A DNA stretch of 64,000 bases from Alkalimonas amylolytica (GTDB lineage Bacteria; Pseudomonadota; Gammaproteobacteria; Enterobacterales; Alteromonadaceae). Position 1 is the first letter of the stretch. The number at the start of each line of letters is the position of its first letter. Below, piece by piece: positions 17,233 through 25,074 of this stretch. The notes under the pieces were generated by a model, which made no database searches, was not told the origin of the DNA, and worked only from the letters and a program-made list of their open reading frames with translations. Location: the NCBI RefSeq assembly GCF_900107845.1, contig NZ_FNRM01000001.1:41747-105746 (forward strand), read 5' to 3'. Made by a program: the position numbers and the translations under genes.

Positions 17233-18426
17233 TTACTTCAGTACTGTGGCTACGGATTTGGCAAAATAATCGATGTTGCTGTGATTCAGGCCGGCAATGC
17301 TGACCCGGCTGGAACCTACCATGTAAATACTGAACTCATCACGCAACCGGTCGATTTGTGCTTTATTGATGCCAAGGAAGCTGAACATGCCATGTTGACG
17401 GGTAATAAAGCTGAAATCCTGCACTATGCCTTCGGCTTTGAATTTATCCACGATCAACTGGCGGTAGTCGTTGATGCGGTTACGCATCTCGGCCAGCTCC
17501 TGATGCCACAGCGCGGTCAGCTCCTGACTATCCAGAATATGGCTTACAATGATGGCGCCATGCGCTGGTGGCATCGAGTAAATGCTACGCACCACGCTCA
17601 ATAACACCGAACGGGCTGTTTCGGCGGCCTTGCTGTGCTCAGTCAGCAGGGTACAGGCACCGATACGTTCACGGTACAAGCCAAAGTTTTTCGAACACGA
17701 GCTGCATAAAATCAGCTCTGGCACTTCGGCAGCTAAGTGACGCAGACCAGCGGTATCTTCATCAAGACCAACACCAAATCCCTGATAAGCCATATCGACC
17801 AGCGGAGTAAAGCCGCGCTCTTTGGCAAGCTGAGTAAAGCGCTGCCACTGGGCAAAGGTTAGGTCCAGGCCGCTTGGGTTATGACAGCAGGCATGCAGTA
17901 AAACCACATCGCCCGGCTCAACGTGCGCCAACTCAGCAAACATTTGCTCTTCCAGCAAACCTTTGCTGTTGTAATCGTAGTAGCTGTATTCTTTAACGGT
18001 AAGACCGGCCGCCTGAAACAACGAAATGTGATTGGCCCAGGTCGGAGTAGTGACCCAAATGGTCGCTGAAGGATTGGCTCGTTTAATAAACTCAGCCGCA
18101 ACCCGCAAAGCACCGGTTCCGCCTGGAGTATGGGCTGTGGTGAGGCGCCCAGCCAGCAAAGCCGGATGTTCCTTGCCAAACGCCAGCTGCTCAATGTGCT
18201 GGTTAAAATTCAGATCGCCAGCCATGCCAATGTAGGTTTTACTGTCTTCTTTCGCCAGACGCAGGGCTTCGGCTTTTTTCACGCACTTGAGTACAGCGGT
18301 GTGCCCTTGCTCGTCTTTGTACACCCCAACACCCAAATCAATTTTATGCGGGTTTGGATCCTGCTGATAAGCAGCCATCAGGCCAAGGATCGGATCTGTT
18401 GCCACTGGCTGTAACTGAGAAAACAT
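17233..18426 (-). CDS. tyrB: Aromatic-amino-acid/aspartate aminotransferase (class I PLP)
   Basis: PLP enzyme of 397 residues in the AspC/TyrB family; it interconverts Tyr, Phe or Asp with their 2-oxo acids using glutamate/2-oxoglutarate. The PLP lysine is in SSCSKNFGLYRERIG, the PLP phosphate and ring contacts in TPGGTGALR, NPSG and DMAYQGFG, and the substrate-carboxylate Arg in SSRVSIAG. Sequence alone does not separate TyrB from AspC; the presence of pheA, tyrA and aroF in the window is only suggestive. ATG 18426 follows a Shine-Dalgarno-like CAGGTG; the longer frame uses a GTG at 18435. Confidence 0.85.
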   Translation of the reverse strand: MFSQLQPVATDPILGLMAAYQQDPNPHKIDLGVGVYKDEQGHTAVLKCVKKAEALRLAKEDSKTYIGMAGDLNFNQHIEQLAFGKEHPALLAGRLTTAHTPGGTGALRVAAEFIKRANPSATIWVTTPTWANHISLFQAAGLTVKEYSYYDYNSKGLLEEQMFAELAHVEPGDVVLLHACCHNPSGLDLTFAQWQRFTQLAKERGFTPLVDMAYQGFGVGLDEDTAGLRHLAAEVPELILCSSCSKNFGLYRERIGACTLLTEHSKAAETARSVLLSVVRSIYSMPPAHGAIIVSHILDSQELTALWHQELAEMRNRINDYRQLIVDKFKAEGIVQDFSFITRQHGMFSFLGINKAQIDRLRDEFSIYMVGSSRVSIAGLNHSNIDYFAKSVATVLK

Positions 18427-18440
18427 AGTGCTCACCTGTT

Positions 18441-19169
18441 TTAATCACTGCATGGTTGATCTGCTGCTGGCAAGTACGCCGGTACCATCAAGCAAATGGC
18501 AATCAGCAAGGCCAGGGCAGCAGGGTTAAAGACGTCTTTTTGAAAAGCTTCGGCATCAATAATGCCAACTATTCTGCCTGATTGATCAAACAGAGGCAAA
18601 CAAGCTTCGGCTAAAACTTTGGGATCGCACGTGTAGTAATCACCGCCCTGTGCCAGGTACTCTGGGATATCATTAATCACCCGCGCCTTACCCGTCAACC
18701 CAACAGTGCTGTTGTTGCTCATGCGGGCAAAATCCGGCGTTAACGGAAATTCAGGCCGGGAAGGAGCACCATAATAAGCGAGCTTGACCAACACCGCTTG
18801 CTGCTCCCGATTGGATCGGGCCTGATAAATACCAAACCACTCCATACCGGTGCGGGTTTCAAACGCCTGACAAAATAACTGCAGTAACTGTAAAGCCTGT
18901 TCGGTCTCTGTACTCTGCCCACCCAGGATGACGGTTAAATCATAGGGTTGGTCAGCTAACTGACCAAAGAGTGAGCAAGCCCCGCCCTCACCGAGCTCAG
19001 GAACAAGGTAACTCCAGCGAACCTCAGGGCGAACAGCCTCATCCAGAAAGTGTTCCAGCCACTGTACTTCCCGCTCAATTTCATGATCATCCAGCTGCCA
19101 CACCGTATCTAAGCCAGTTTGCTGAATGTATTGGCGGATCAATGGATTATGCTGAGACAATTTAGACAT
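18441..19169 (-). CDS. GAF domain protein
   Basis: About 242 residues. The second half is a GAF-type domain (VLVKLAYYGAPSRPEF through LPLFDQSGRIVGIIDAEA), reminiscent of the free Met-R-sulfoxide reductase group, including Cys in YTCDPKVLAEAC. The N-terminal third is helical and unassigned (IEREVQWLEHFLDEAV). The frame opens at 19256, but MSKLSQHNPLI at 19169 is the likely start, since the upstream part reads as non-coding. It lies directly upstream of the aminotransferase gene on the same strand with only 14 bp between them, so they are probably cotranscribed. Confidence 0.75.
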   Translation of the reverse strand: MSKLSQHNPLIRQYIQQTGLDTVWQLDDHEIEREVQWLEHFLDEAVRPEVRWSYLVPELGEGGACSLFGQLADQPYDLTVILGGQSTETEQALQLLQLFCQAFETRTGMEWFGIYQARSNREQQAVLVKLAYYGAPSRPEFPLTPDFARMSNNSTVGLTGKARVINDIPEYLAQGGDYYTCDPKVLAEACLPLFDQSGRIVGIIDAEAFQKDVFNPAALALLIAICLMVPAYLPAADQPCSD

Positions 19170-19258
19170 CCAGATTTCTAAAATAATGATGCGCCATTCT
19201 AGGCAAAAAATGGCAAAATGCCAACTAGATTTGAAGCGAGACATCAAGCGGAGCAAGC

Positions 19259-19654
19259 ATGAACCGTAAAACCCTATCCTTAGCCGACTGGCAGCAACAA
19301 GCCGGCAAGAGCATTACCCCTACCCCCTCCTCTAAAGAGGCGCTGGTGTATAGCACCGATACCGGTAAGATAGTGGCAGAAAAACCAGTAAAGGCTGAGG
19401 GTCAGGCTTATGCCGATGGTAAGCTGCGGCTGCAACGTCAGACTAAAAAACGTGGTGGTAAAGCTGTCATTCTAATCAGTGGCATTTCAGGCAGCCAAGA
19501 TGAATTGCAAGGAGTGTGTAAAGCATTAAAGCAGGTATGCGCCTGTGGCGGCAGCGTCAAAGATGGCGCTATTCTGTTGCAAAACGATCAACGCGCTCAG
19601 GTAGAGGCTGCTTTGCACAAATTGGGCTACACTACTGTTTGGGCAGGTGGTTGA
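19259..19654 (+). CDS. yciH: SUI1/YciH family translation factor
   Basis: A 131-residue homologue of eukaryotic eIF1. The SUI1 fold covers residues 60-131 with the characteristic KRGGKAVILISGISG, CKALKQVCACGGSVKDG and VEAALHKLGY motifs. In E. coli the protein can influence initiation fidelity in vitro, but its physiological role is uncertain. It is divergent from the GAF gene, with a short shared promoter region of about 90 bp. Confidence 0.93.
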   Translation: MNRKTLSLADWQQQAGKSITPTPSSKEALVYSTDTGKIVAEKPVKAEGQAYADGKLRLQRQTKKRGGKAVILISGISGSQDELQGVCKALKQVCACGGSVKDGAILLQNDQRAQVEAALHKLGYTTVWAGG

Positions 19655-19857
19655 GCGAACCAGGCAATTTAGTGTCTGCTTTTTTTACATCAAGGCGAAA
19701 GAAACACAAGCTGCCACTAAGGTAATTACCATAATAAGATGATTTTATTTAAGTAATTATTTAAGGAATGAATTTTGCATTAATTTTAACCACTGAAGGT
19801 TTCAGGGATGCTCAGTACCTTCGCAGTTCAGTAATCAGTAAAAAGGATACGCCAACT

Positions 19858-20544
19858 ATGGGTTTTAACAAATCAGCTGTTTTAGGTTCCGCCGTTGCCA
19901 TCTTGTTTAGCGCAACTGCCGTTGCAACCCCTATTCAGGTTGATACCGGTACTATTTATAACATCAGCATTGTCGATGACTTTAGCAATCATCTGGACTT
20001 GGATGGTATGAAAGTGACGGCTTGTTTTACAACAGGTAGCTGTGAGCAGGTGGTTTTTAATGGTGCCAATGCTGCAGCTGTTGGATCAGGCTGGTCTCTC
20101 TCGCTGTTTGGCGATACCTTCATTAACCCATTCTTGTTTTCTACTGATGTAGCCGCAACATCGCTGACACTAAATGCATGGTTTGCCGGATCCGTTTTTG
20201 ATATTAAGACGGGTATTGCTGGCTCGCCTGGTAGTATGTCTGGCAGCCCTTATACCATTGAAGATGATTTCCTCTTCAATGATGATGATTTCGGTTGGGC
20301 AGATTTTGCCGCTGAAAGTGTTACATACAGCAATGAGGCCTGGCTCAATGGGCAGTTCTATGGTGATTTATACACCAGTATGCGAATTGAGTTTAATAGT
20401 GCTGGTGTTACCGGCAAGATGTCTTTCATTACTGATACCGATAATGTCACCTTTGTTGTGCCCGCTCCTGCCACCACTTTTTTATTGCTGGTTGGCTTGA
20501 CTGGTCTGGCAATTAAACGCAGATTGCAATTTCGCCAGCGTTAA
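19858..20544 (+). CDS. Exported PEP-CTERM-like sorting-signal protein
   Basis: A 228-residue exported protein. A signal peptide covers about residues 1-24 (hydrophobic core AVLGSAVAILFSATAVA). The mature part is a beta-rich region with many Asn, Gly, Ser and acidic residues. The C-terminus has the three-part form of a PEP-CTERM tail: VPAPAT, a hydrophobic helix (FLLLVGLTGLAI) and a basic end (KRRLQFRQR). The core motif reads PAP rather than PEP. Such tails are cut by an exosortase, none of which is in this window. ATG 19858 follows AAGGA at about 15 bp; the open frame begins earlier at 19768. A terminator follows. Confidence 0.75.
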   Translation: MGFNKSAVLGSAVAILFSATAVATPIQVDTGTIYNISIVDDFSNHLDLDGMKVTACFTTGSCEQVVFNGANAAAVGSGWSLSLFGDTFINPFLFSTDVAATSLTLNAWFAGSVFDIKTGIAGSPGSMSGSPYTIEDDFLFNDDDFGWADFAAESVTYSNEAWLNGQFYGDLYTSMRIEFNSAGVTGKMSFITDTDNVTFVVPAPATTFLLLVGLTGLAIKRRLQFRQR

Positions 20545-20563
20545 ACGCAACACATCTCGAACG

Positions 20564-20591
20564 AAGGGTGCCGCTATGGCACCCTTTTTTG
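20564..20591 (+). terminator. Terminator after the PEP-CTERM-like gene
   Basis: A 9-bp GC-rich stem (20564-20572 with 20578-20586), loop GCTAT, followed by a T run. Canonical rho-independent terminator; it also lies just before the stop of the convergent amidohydrolase gene. Confidence 0.9.
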
Positions 20592-20601
20592 TGGAAGAAA
20601 T

Positions 20602-21921
20602 TTATTGTTGATAACGCTGTTGATAGCGCCGATGCAACTGCTTATGACGGTTATCCAAATCAACCGTTCGGCCATCAATCCACATCCGCTCAACTCTGTG
20701 TCCCAGGTAATCAAAAATATCACCATCGGACACCACCAAGCTGGCGCTTTTACCCACTTCAATAGAGCCTAAACGATCGGCCACCCCGGCAATGCGGGCT
20801 GCATCCAGGGTTAACGCTTTCAATGCATCAGTCTGGCTTAAACCATAGCGGGTGACATGACCGCTGGCAAACACCAAATTGCGCGTATCCCAGAAACCAT
20901 CCAGTGATAACGCAAGCCGCACGCCGGCATCACGCAAGATCCCTGGTGCCGCAAAGGCCTGATCATAAGCTTCATCGCCTCGGGTCGGTAAACCAAAGGG
21001 AGCCGTGTAAATCACATCGACATTGGCCGTGGCCAGTTCATCGGCCATACGCCAGCTGTCACGACCACCAACAATCACCAACCTTGCCTGATAGTGCTTT
21101 GCCAGCAACATCGCCTGGCGGATTTGCCGTGGATCATCAGCATGCACAAACAGCGGCAACTCGCCTTTGAAAAAGGGCAGCATCCGGTGCCAGCGCGAGT
21201 CCAGGCCATGATTCAAACCTGCCTGTTCCGCTTTAAAGTAAGCGTGGGCCTGTTCAAAGTAGCGGTGCAACTGCTGCAATTGCTGTTGCTGCTGCTCCCG
21301 CTGCTTATCCGGGCTTTGACTGGCTCGCCAACCGGTACGAATCGTCATAGAAGGCCAGTTAATATGCAGCCCAACATCGGATTGCACCAGAGCATCTTGC
21401 CAGTTCCAACCATCGAGTTGCATCAAAGCAGAACGTCCTGTAATCATAGCACCGGATGGATAAATCAGGCTGTGGCTAAAACCATTGCTACGAATGGTTG
21501 GGATCACCACAGAGTCGGCATTAAAGGCCACTTCTACCCGTAAGTCCGGATTGGTGTTGCTAGTCTCCCGATCATCCCGGGTGGCACGCACTGCTTCTAC
21601 CTCAATCAGACCCAGCTGGTTGATCAACGCAATTAAACCGGGATACAGATGCTTACCGGTCAAGTCATGCAGCTCAGCACCTACTGGCACCTGCAATTGA
21701 GGACCAATGGCAGCAATCTTACCATCGACCAGCAATACATCCTGCACCTTCGGCTCAGCGTCAACCACAGTATGCACCAAAGCGTTCTGCAATAGGATGG
21801 GGTGCTGCTGCGGGGTACCTGGCACCGGATTAACAGCCAGCACAGGCAGCGCCACTGTCATCGCTACGAACAGGGCCGGCAAACTGCCACAAAGCTTAGA
21901 GAAAATTGTCTGCATCTTCAT
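20602..21921 (-). CDS. Exported amidohydrolase-family protein with degenerate metal site
   Basis: A 439-residue protein with a signal peptide (about 1-29, ending LPVLAVN). It has the amidohydrolase layout: a beta-sandwich start (LLVDGKIAAIGPQL), a barrel, and the C-terminal strand (RLGSIEVGKSASLVVSDGDIF). At the place where active enzymes carry PGLIDxHxH it reads YPGLIALINQLG, so the first two metal His are missing. It is therefore probably a non-catalytic or altered member. The start ATG overlaps the stop of the upstream 1044-residue amidohydrolase gene (ATGA), so the two form an operon and perhaps a complex. Confidence 0.82.
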   Translation of the reverse strand: MKMQTIFSKLCGSLPALFVAMTVALPVLAVNPVPGTPQQHPILLQNALVHTVVDAEPKVQDVLLVDGKIAAIGPQLQVPVGAELHDLTGKHLYPGLIALINQLGLIEVEAVRATRDDRETSNTNPDLRVEVAFNADSVVIPTIRSNGFSHSLIYPSGAMITGRSALMQLDGWNWQDALVQSDVGLHINWPSMTIRTGWRASQSPDKQREQQQQQLQQLHRYFEQAHAYFKAEQAGLNHGLDSRWHRMLPFFKGELPLFVHADDPRQIRQAMLLAKHYQARLVIVGGRDSWRMADELATANVDVIYTAPFGLPTRGDEAYDQAFAAPGILRDAGVRLALSLDGFWDTRNLVFASGHVTRYGLSQTDALKALTLDAARIAGVADRLGSIEVGKSASLVVSDGDIFDYLGHRVERMWIDGRTVDLDNRHKQLHRRYQQRYQQ

Positions 21922-24900
21922 TGGTTTGCTCCTGCATGATGATGTCCTTGATGGTGACCGTGGTGACCATGCTGATGGTAGCGCTGATGACCGAAGCGGA
22001 TTTGCAGCCAGTCTTCGTGATCATCACAATGCCAGATTGGGTCCTCATCTTTATACCCTCCACTACTACCCTGCCGAGCTGACTCACCGGCCGTCAGTAC
22101 TTTTTGGATCAGTTGTAAGCGCTCCTGCTCCAGTTGTTCGCGCTTCGCGATATCGCTGGCGCGATCAAAGTAACGGGCTCCTTCAATCCAGGTTTGCTGC
22201 ACCTGGCTGTATACTGACAGCGGATGACCATCCCACAGCACAAAGTCCGCCCGTTTACCGGTCTCAATCGAACCGACCTGATCGGCAATTTTCAGCTGGA
22301 TGGCCGGGTTGATGGTGACCATTTTCAACGCTTCGTGTTCATCCATATCGCAATACATCACTGACTTGGCAGCTTCCTGATTGAGACGGCGCAACAAGCC
22401 TGGATCATCGGAGTTGACACTGACATTCAGCCCTTGCTCGTGCATCAGACAGGTATTGGTTGGAATGGCATCATTCACTTCCATTTTAAAGCCCCACCAG
22501 TCGGCAAAGGATGAAACAGAAGCACCATGTGCCTTCATTTCACTGGCAACTTTGTAGCCTTCAAGAATATGCGTAAAGGTCTGAATGCGGAAACCCATCT
22601 CTTCAGCCAGCTCCATCAGCATCAGAATTTCAGATGCAACGTAGGAGTGAGTATGGATGTGACGCTCACCATTGAGTATTTGAACCAGAGTATCCAACTG
22701 ATAATCCCGTCGTGGTGGCGCTACCTGTGCCCTGTCACGCCGTGATAAGCGTTCATAGGCCTGCCATTTGGCTTGATACTCTTTCGCCGCCTGGAATTGA
22801 TCACGGATAAAAGTTTCCACCCCAACCCGGGTTTGTGGATAGCGGCTGCTAAACTGAGCACCCCAGTTCGATTGTTTGACGTTCTCACCCAGTGCAAATT
22901 TAATGCTGGGCGGCGCGTCTTTAAACTTCATACCTTCGGCATCCTGTCCCCAACGCAGACTTAGAATTTGCGCCTGCCCCCCGATCGGGTTGGCACTGCC
23001 GTGCAGCAATTGAACCGCGGTGACACCCCCGGCTAAGCCGCGGTAAATATTGATATCATCAGGGTTCACCACATCACCTAAACGTACCTCAGCAGTATTG
23101 GCATGCGATCCTTCATTGACCCCCTGGGCAGTAGCAATGTGGGAGTGTTCATCAATGATACCTGGCGTCAAATGCAGGCCTGTTGCATCAATCACGTTGT
23201 ACCCTCTGGGCGTAGCCAAGCCCTGACCAATGCGTTGAATACGGCCATCCCTGATAATGACATCGGTTTCTGTTAAAACACCGGCATCGGCAGCCGTCCA
23301 AACAGTTGCATTGCGAATATGCAGGTTTTGCCGACTTGGTAGCTCGGCCAGCCCAAAAGCACGATTTGGATAGGTAAGCTGTGAAATCATAGGGGCCGGT
23401 TCCGTTGGCTCAGTAGCCTCTTTGGCTGGCGAAGGCTGTCGGCTGGCTTGCACCATATTGCGCTGACCATTGGCTTCAAGCCAATACCCCGTTAACTGAT
23501 TGTCTGACAGCACCCCACTGAATTGGATGACCTCAGTGCGCTCTAGCAGCTCTTTTAAAGCAAGACTGAACTGCAACTGAGGGCCCTGCTGCTGAAGATG
23601 CTCCAGTTTGACGCTCTTATCCGCCAGTTTCAATTCACCTTTGTAAGCCCCGGAGCGACCGGTCAGAGTCAATTCTGCCGGCTGACCAGCTAGCTGTACC
23701 GAATAACTCCCACTAAAATCCGGGCCTGGTGCTTGATGCAGCACCGGCTGACCACGCAGCCAGGTTGCGACAATAGCACCATCATCAAACAGATTGCCAC
23801 GGCTAACCACCAGATCAGCCCGGTAACCCGGTTGCACCTTACCAAGCTGGCTGGCAACGCCAAGCAAATCGGCTGGAACTGTGGTCAAGGCAGCGAGCGC
23901 CTGTTGCTCAGTTAAGCCATACTGCATAGCACGACGCAGATTCGGCCAAAAGTCTGCGACTTTATCCAGGCCGTGGCTGGTTAGAGCAAAGCGAACACCA
24001 GCCTGAGCTACAGCGGCAGGGTTTGCCGGTGCTCGCTCCCAGTGTCGTAAATCAGCCAGGCTGACATCCAACTGGGCATCAACGTAGTGCACATCCGGTG
24101 CTGCTGGGAAGCTAAGCGGTAAAACTAAAGTACGGTTGCTGGCTTTTACCTGCTCCAGCCGGCTGTACTCATGGCCCGAACCAAGCAAAGCGACCCGCTC
24201 CAAACCAAACTCGGCCAGCAACTGGTGGGCTCGCAACAAAGACTGCTCATCGCTGGCTTCAAACAATACGCCCTGCTCAGGCAACGTAGCTAATGCTGCC
24301 AAGGCTGCATTGTATTCAATCGGCTGACTATGAAAGCGTAAATCCGTCTTACCATAAGCACTTTGGTACCAGTTTGCATCCGATAAAGTCTGACGAATAA
24401 GCGCCATACTGCCCATCAACGAAGAAGGGTAACTCTGGGTGGAGCTGCCCTTGCTAAAGGACATAAACTGCTTGCCATTGGCTTTTAAGATCACTTCATT
24501 AGGCAGGCCTTCAGCTAAAGAAGCCACTACGGCTGAACCACGGAAGATGCCGTCGTGCCGCGCCGCCTGAACGGTGGTAAAGCCTTGCTCAATCAGTGGT
24601 TTTGCCTGACCTGCATTTGGTTTGAACTCATCAGCCCAACGACGCTCTGCATGGATGGCAGCATTGCTGGCATTGCCACCTTTACGCTCATTTTGATACT
24701 GAGGGGGTTCACCAAAGCGAAAGCCCCCAGCAGCTGTTGCCTGTTCCACCCCATATTGGGTGAAAGGGTCTATAAAGCCTGCGTAAACATAGTGACCACT
24801 TAAATCATGCTGTTGGTAGCCGGCTGGAACAGAGCCACCAGAGCGAACCGACTCAATCACACCATTACGAATTAAAATGGTGGCATTGGGTACCGTCCGG

Positions 24901-25052
24901 CCTGGCTCGGTTGTGACTGTGGCATTGGTTAGTGCGACCAGATTCGGAGTTTTATCCCGGATCCCCAGTTGCGGGGTGGTCTGTGCGGCATAGAGGACAG
25001 GCGCTGCCAAGGCAACGGCCACCATACCAACCCAGGGAAATTGTTTCGTCAT
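21918..25052 (-). CDS. Exported tandem amidohydrolase with His-rich C-terminus
   Basis: About 1044 residues with a signal peptide (MTKQFPWVGMVAVALAAPV). It contains two amidohydrolase units. The N-terminal unit (about 35-450) has GHYVYAGFIDPFTQYG where HxH is expected, so it is degenerate. The C-terminal unit (about 560-1010) has PGIIDEHSHIA, FTHILEGYK and VSVNSDDPGLLRR, consistent with an active imidazolonepropionase-like enzyme. The last 23 residues carry ten His (HQHGHHGHHQGHHH), a likely metal-binding tail. The start ATG 25052 follows CAGGA; a longer frame to 25160 overlaps the sensor gene. The substrate is unknown; neighbours give no hint. Confidence 0.85.
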   Translation of the reverse strand: MTKQFPWVGMVAVALAAPVLYAAQTTPQLGIRDKTPNLVALTNATVTTEPGRTVPNATILIRNGVIESVRSGGSVPAGYQQHDLSGHYVYAGFIDPFTQYGVEQATAAGGFRFGEPPQYQNERKGGNASNAAIHAERRWADEFKPNAGQAKPLIEQGFTTVQAARHDGIFRGSAVVASLAEGLPNEVILKANGKQFMSFSKGSSTQSYPSSLMGSMALIRQTLSDANWYQSAYGKTDLRFHSQPIEYNAALAALATLPEQGVLFEASDEQSLLRAHQLLAEFGLERVALLGSGHEYSRLEQVKASNRTLVLPLSFPAAPDVHYVDAQLDVSLADLRHWERAPANPAAVAQAGVRFALTSHGLDKVADFWPNLRRAMQYGLTEQQALAALTTVPADLLGVASQLGKVQPGYRADLVVSRGNLFDDGAIVATWLRGQPVLHQAPGPDFSGSYSVQLAGQPAELTLTGRSGAYKGELKLADKSVKLEHLQQQGPQLQFSLALKELLERTEVIQFSGVLSDNQLTGYWLEANGQRNMVQASRQPSPAKEATEPTEPAPMISQLTYPNRAFGLAELPSRQNLHIRNATVWTAADAGVLTETDVIIRDGRIQRIGQGLATPRGYNVIDATGLHLTPGIIDEHSHIATAQGVNEGSHANTAEVRLGDVVNPDDINIYRGLAGGVTAVQLLHGSANPIGGQAQILSLRWGQDAEGMKFKDAPPSIKFALGENVKQSNWGAQFSSRYPQTRVGVETFIRDQFQAAKEYQAKWQAYERLSRRDRAQVAPPRRDYQLDTLVQILNGERHIHTHSYVASEILMLMELAEEMGFRIQTFTHILEGYKVASEMKAHGASVSSFADWWGFKMEVNDAIPTNTCLMHEQGLNVSVNSDDPGLLRRLNQEAAKSVMYCDMDEHEALKMVTINPAIQLKIADQVGSIETGKRADFVLWDGHPLSVYSQVQQTWIEGARYFDRASDIAKREQLEQERLQLIQKVLTAGESARQGSSGGYKDEDPIWHCDDHEDWLQIRFGHQRYHQHGHHGHHQGHHHAGANQ

Positions 25053-25074
25053 TGTTGTGTTCCTGATGTTGGGA

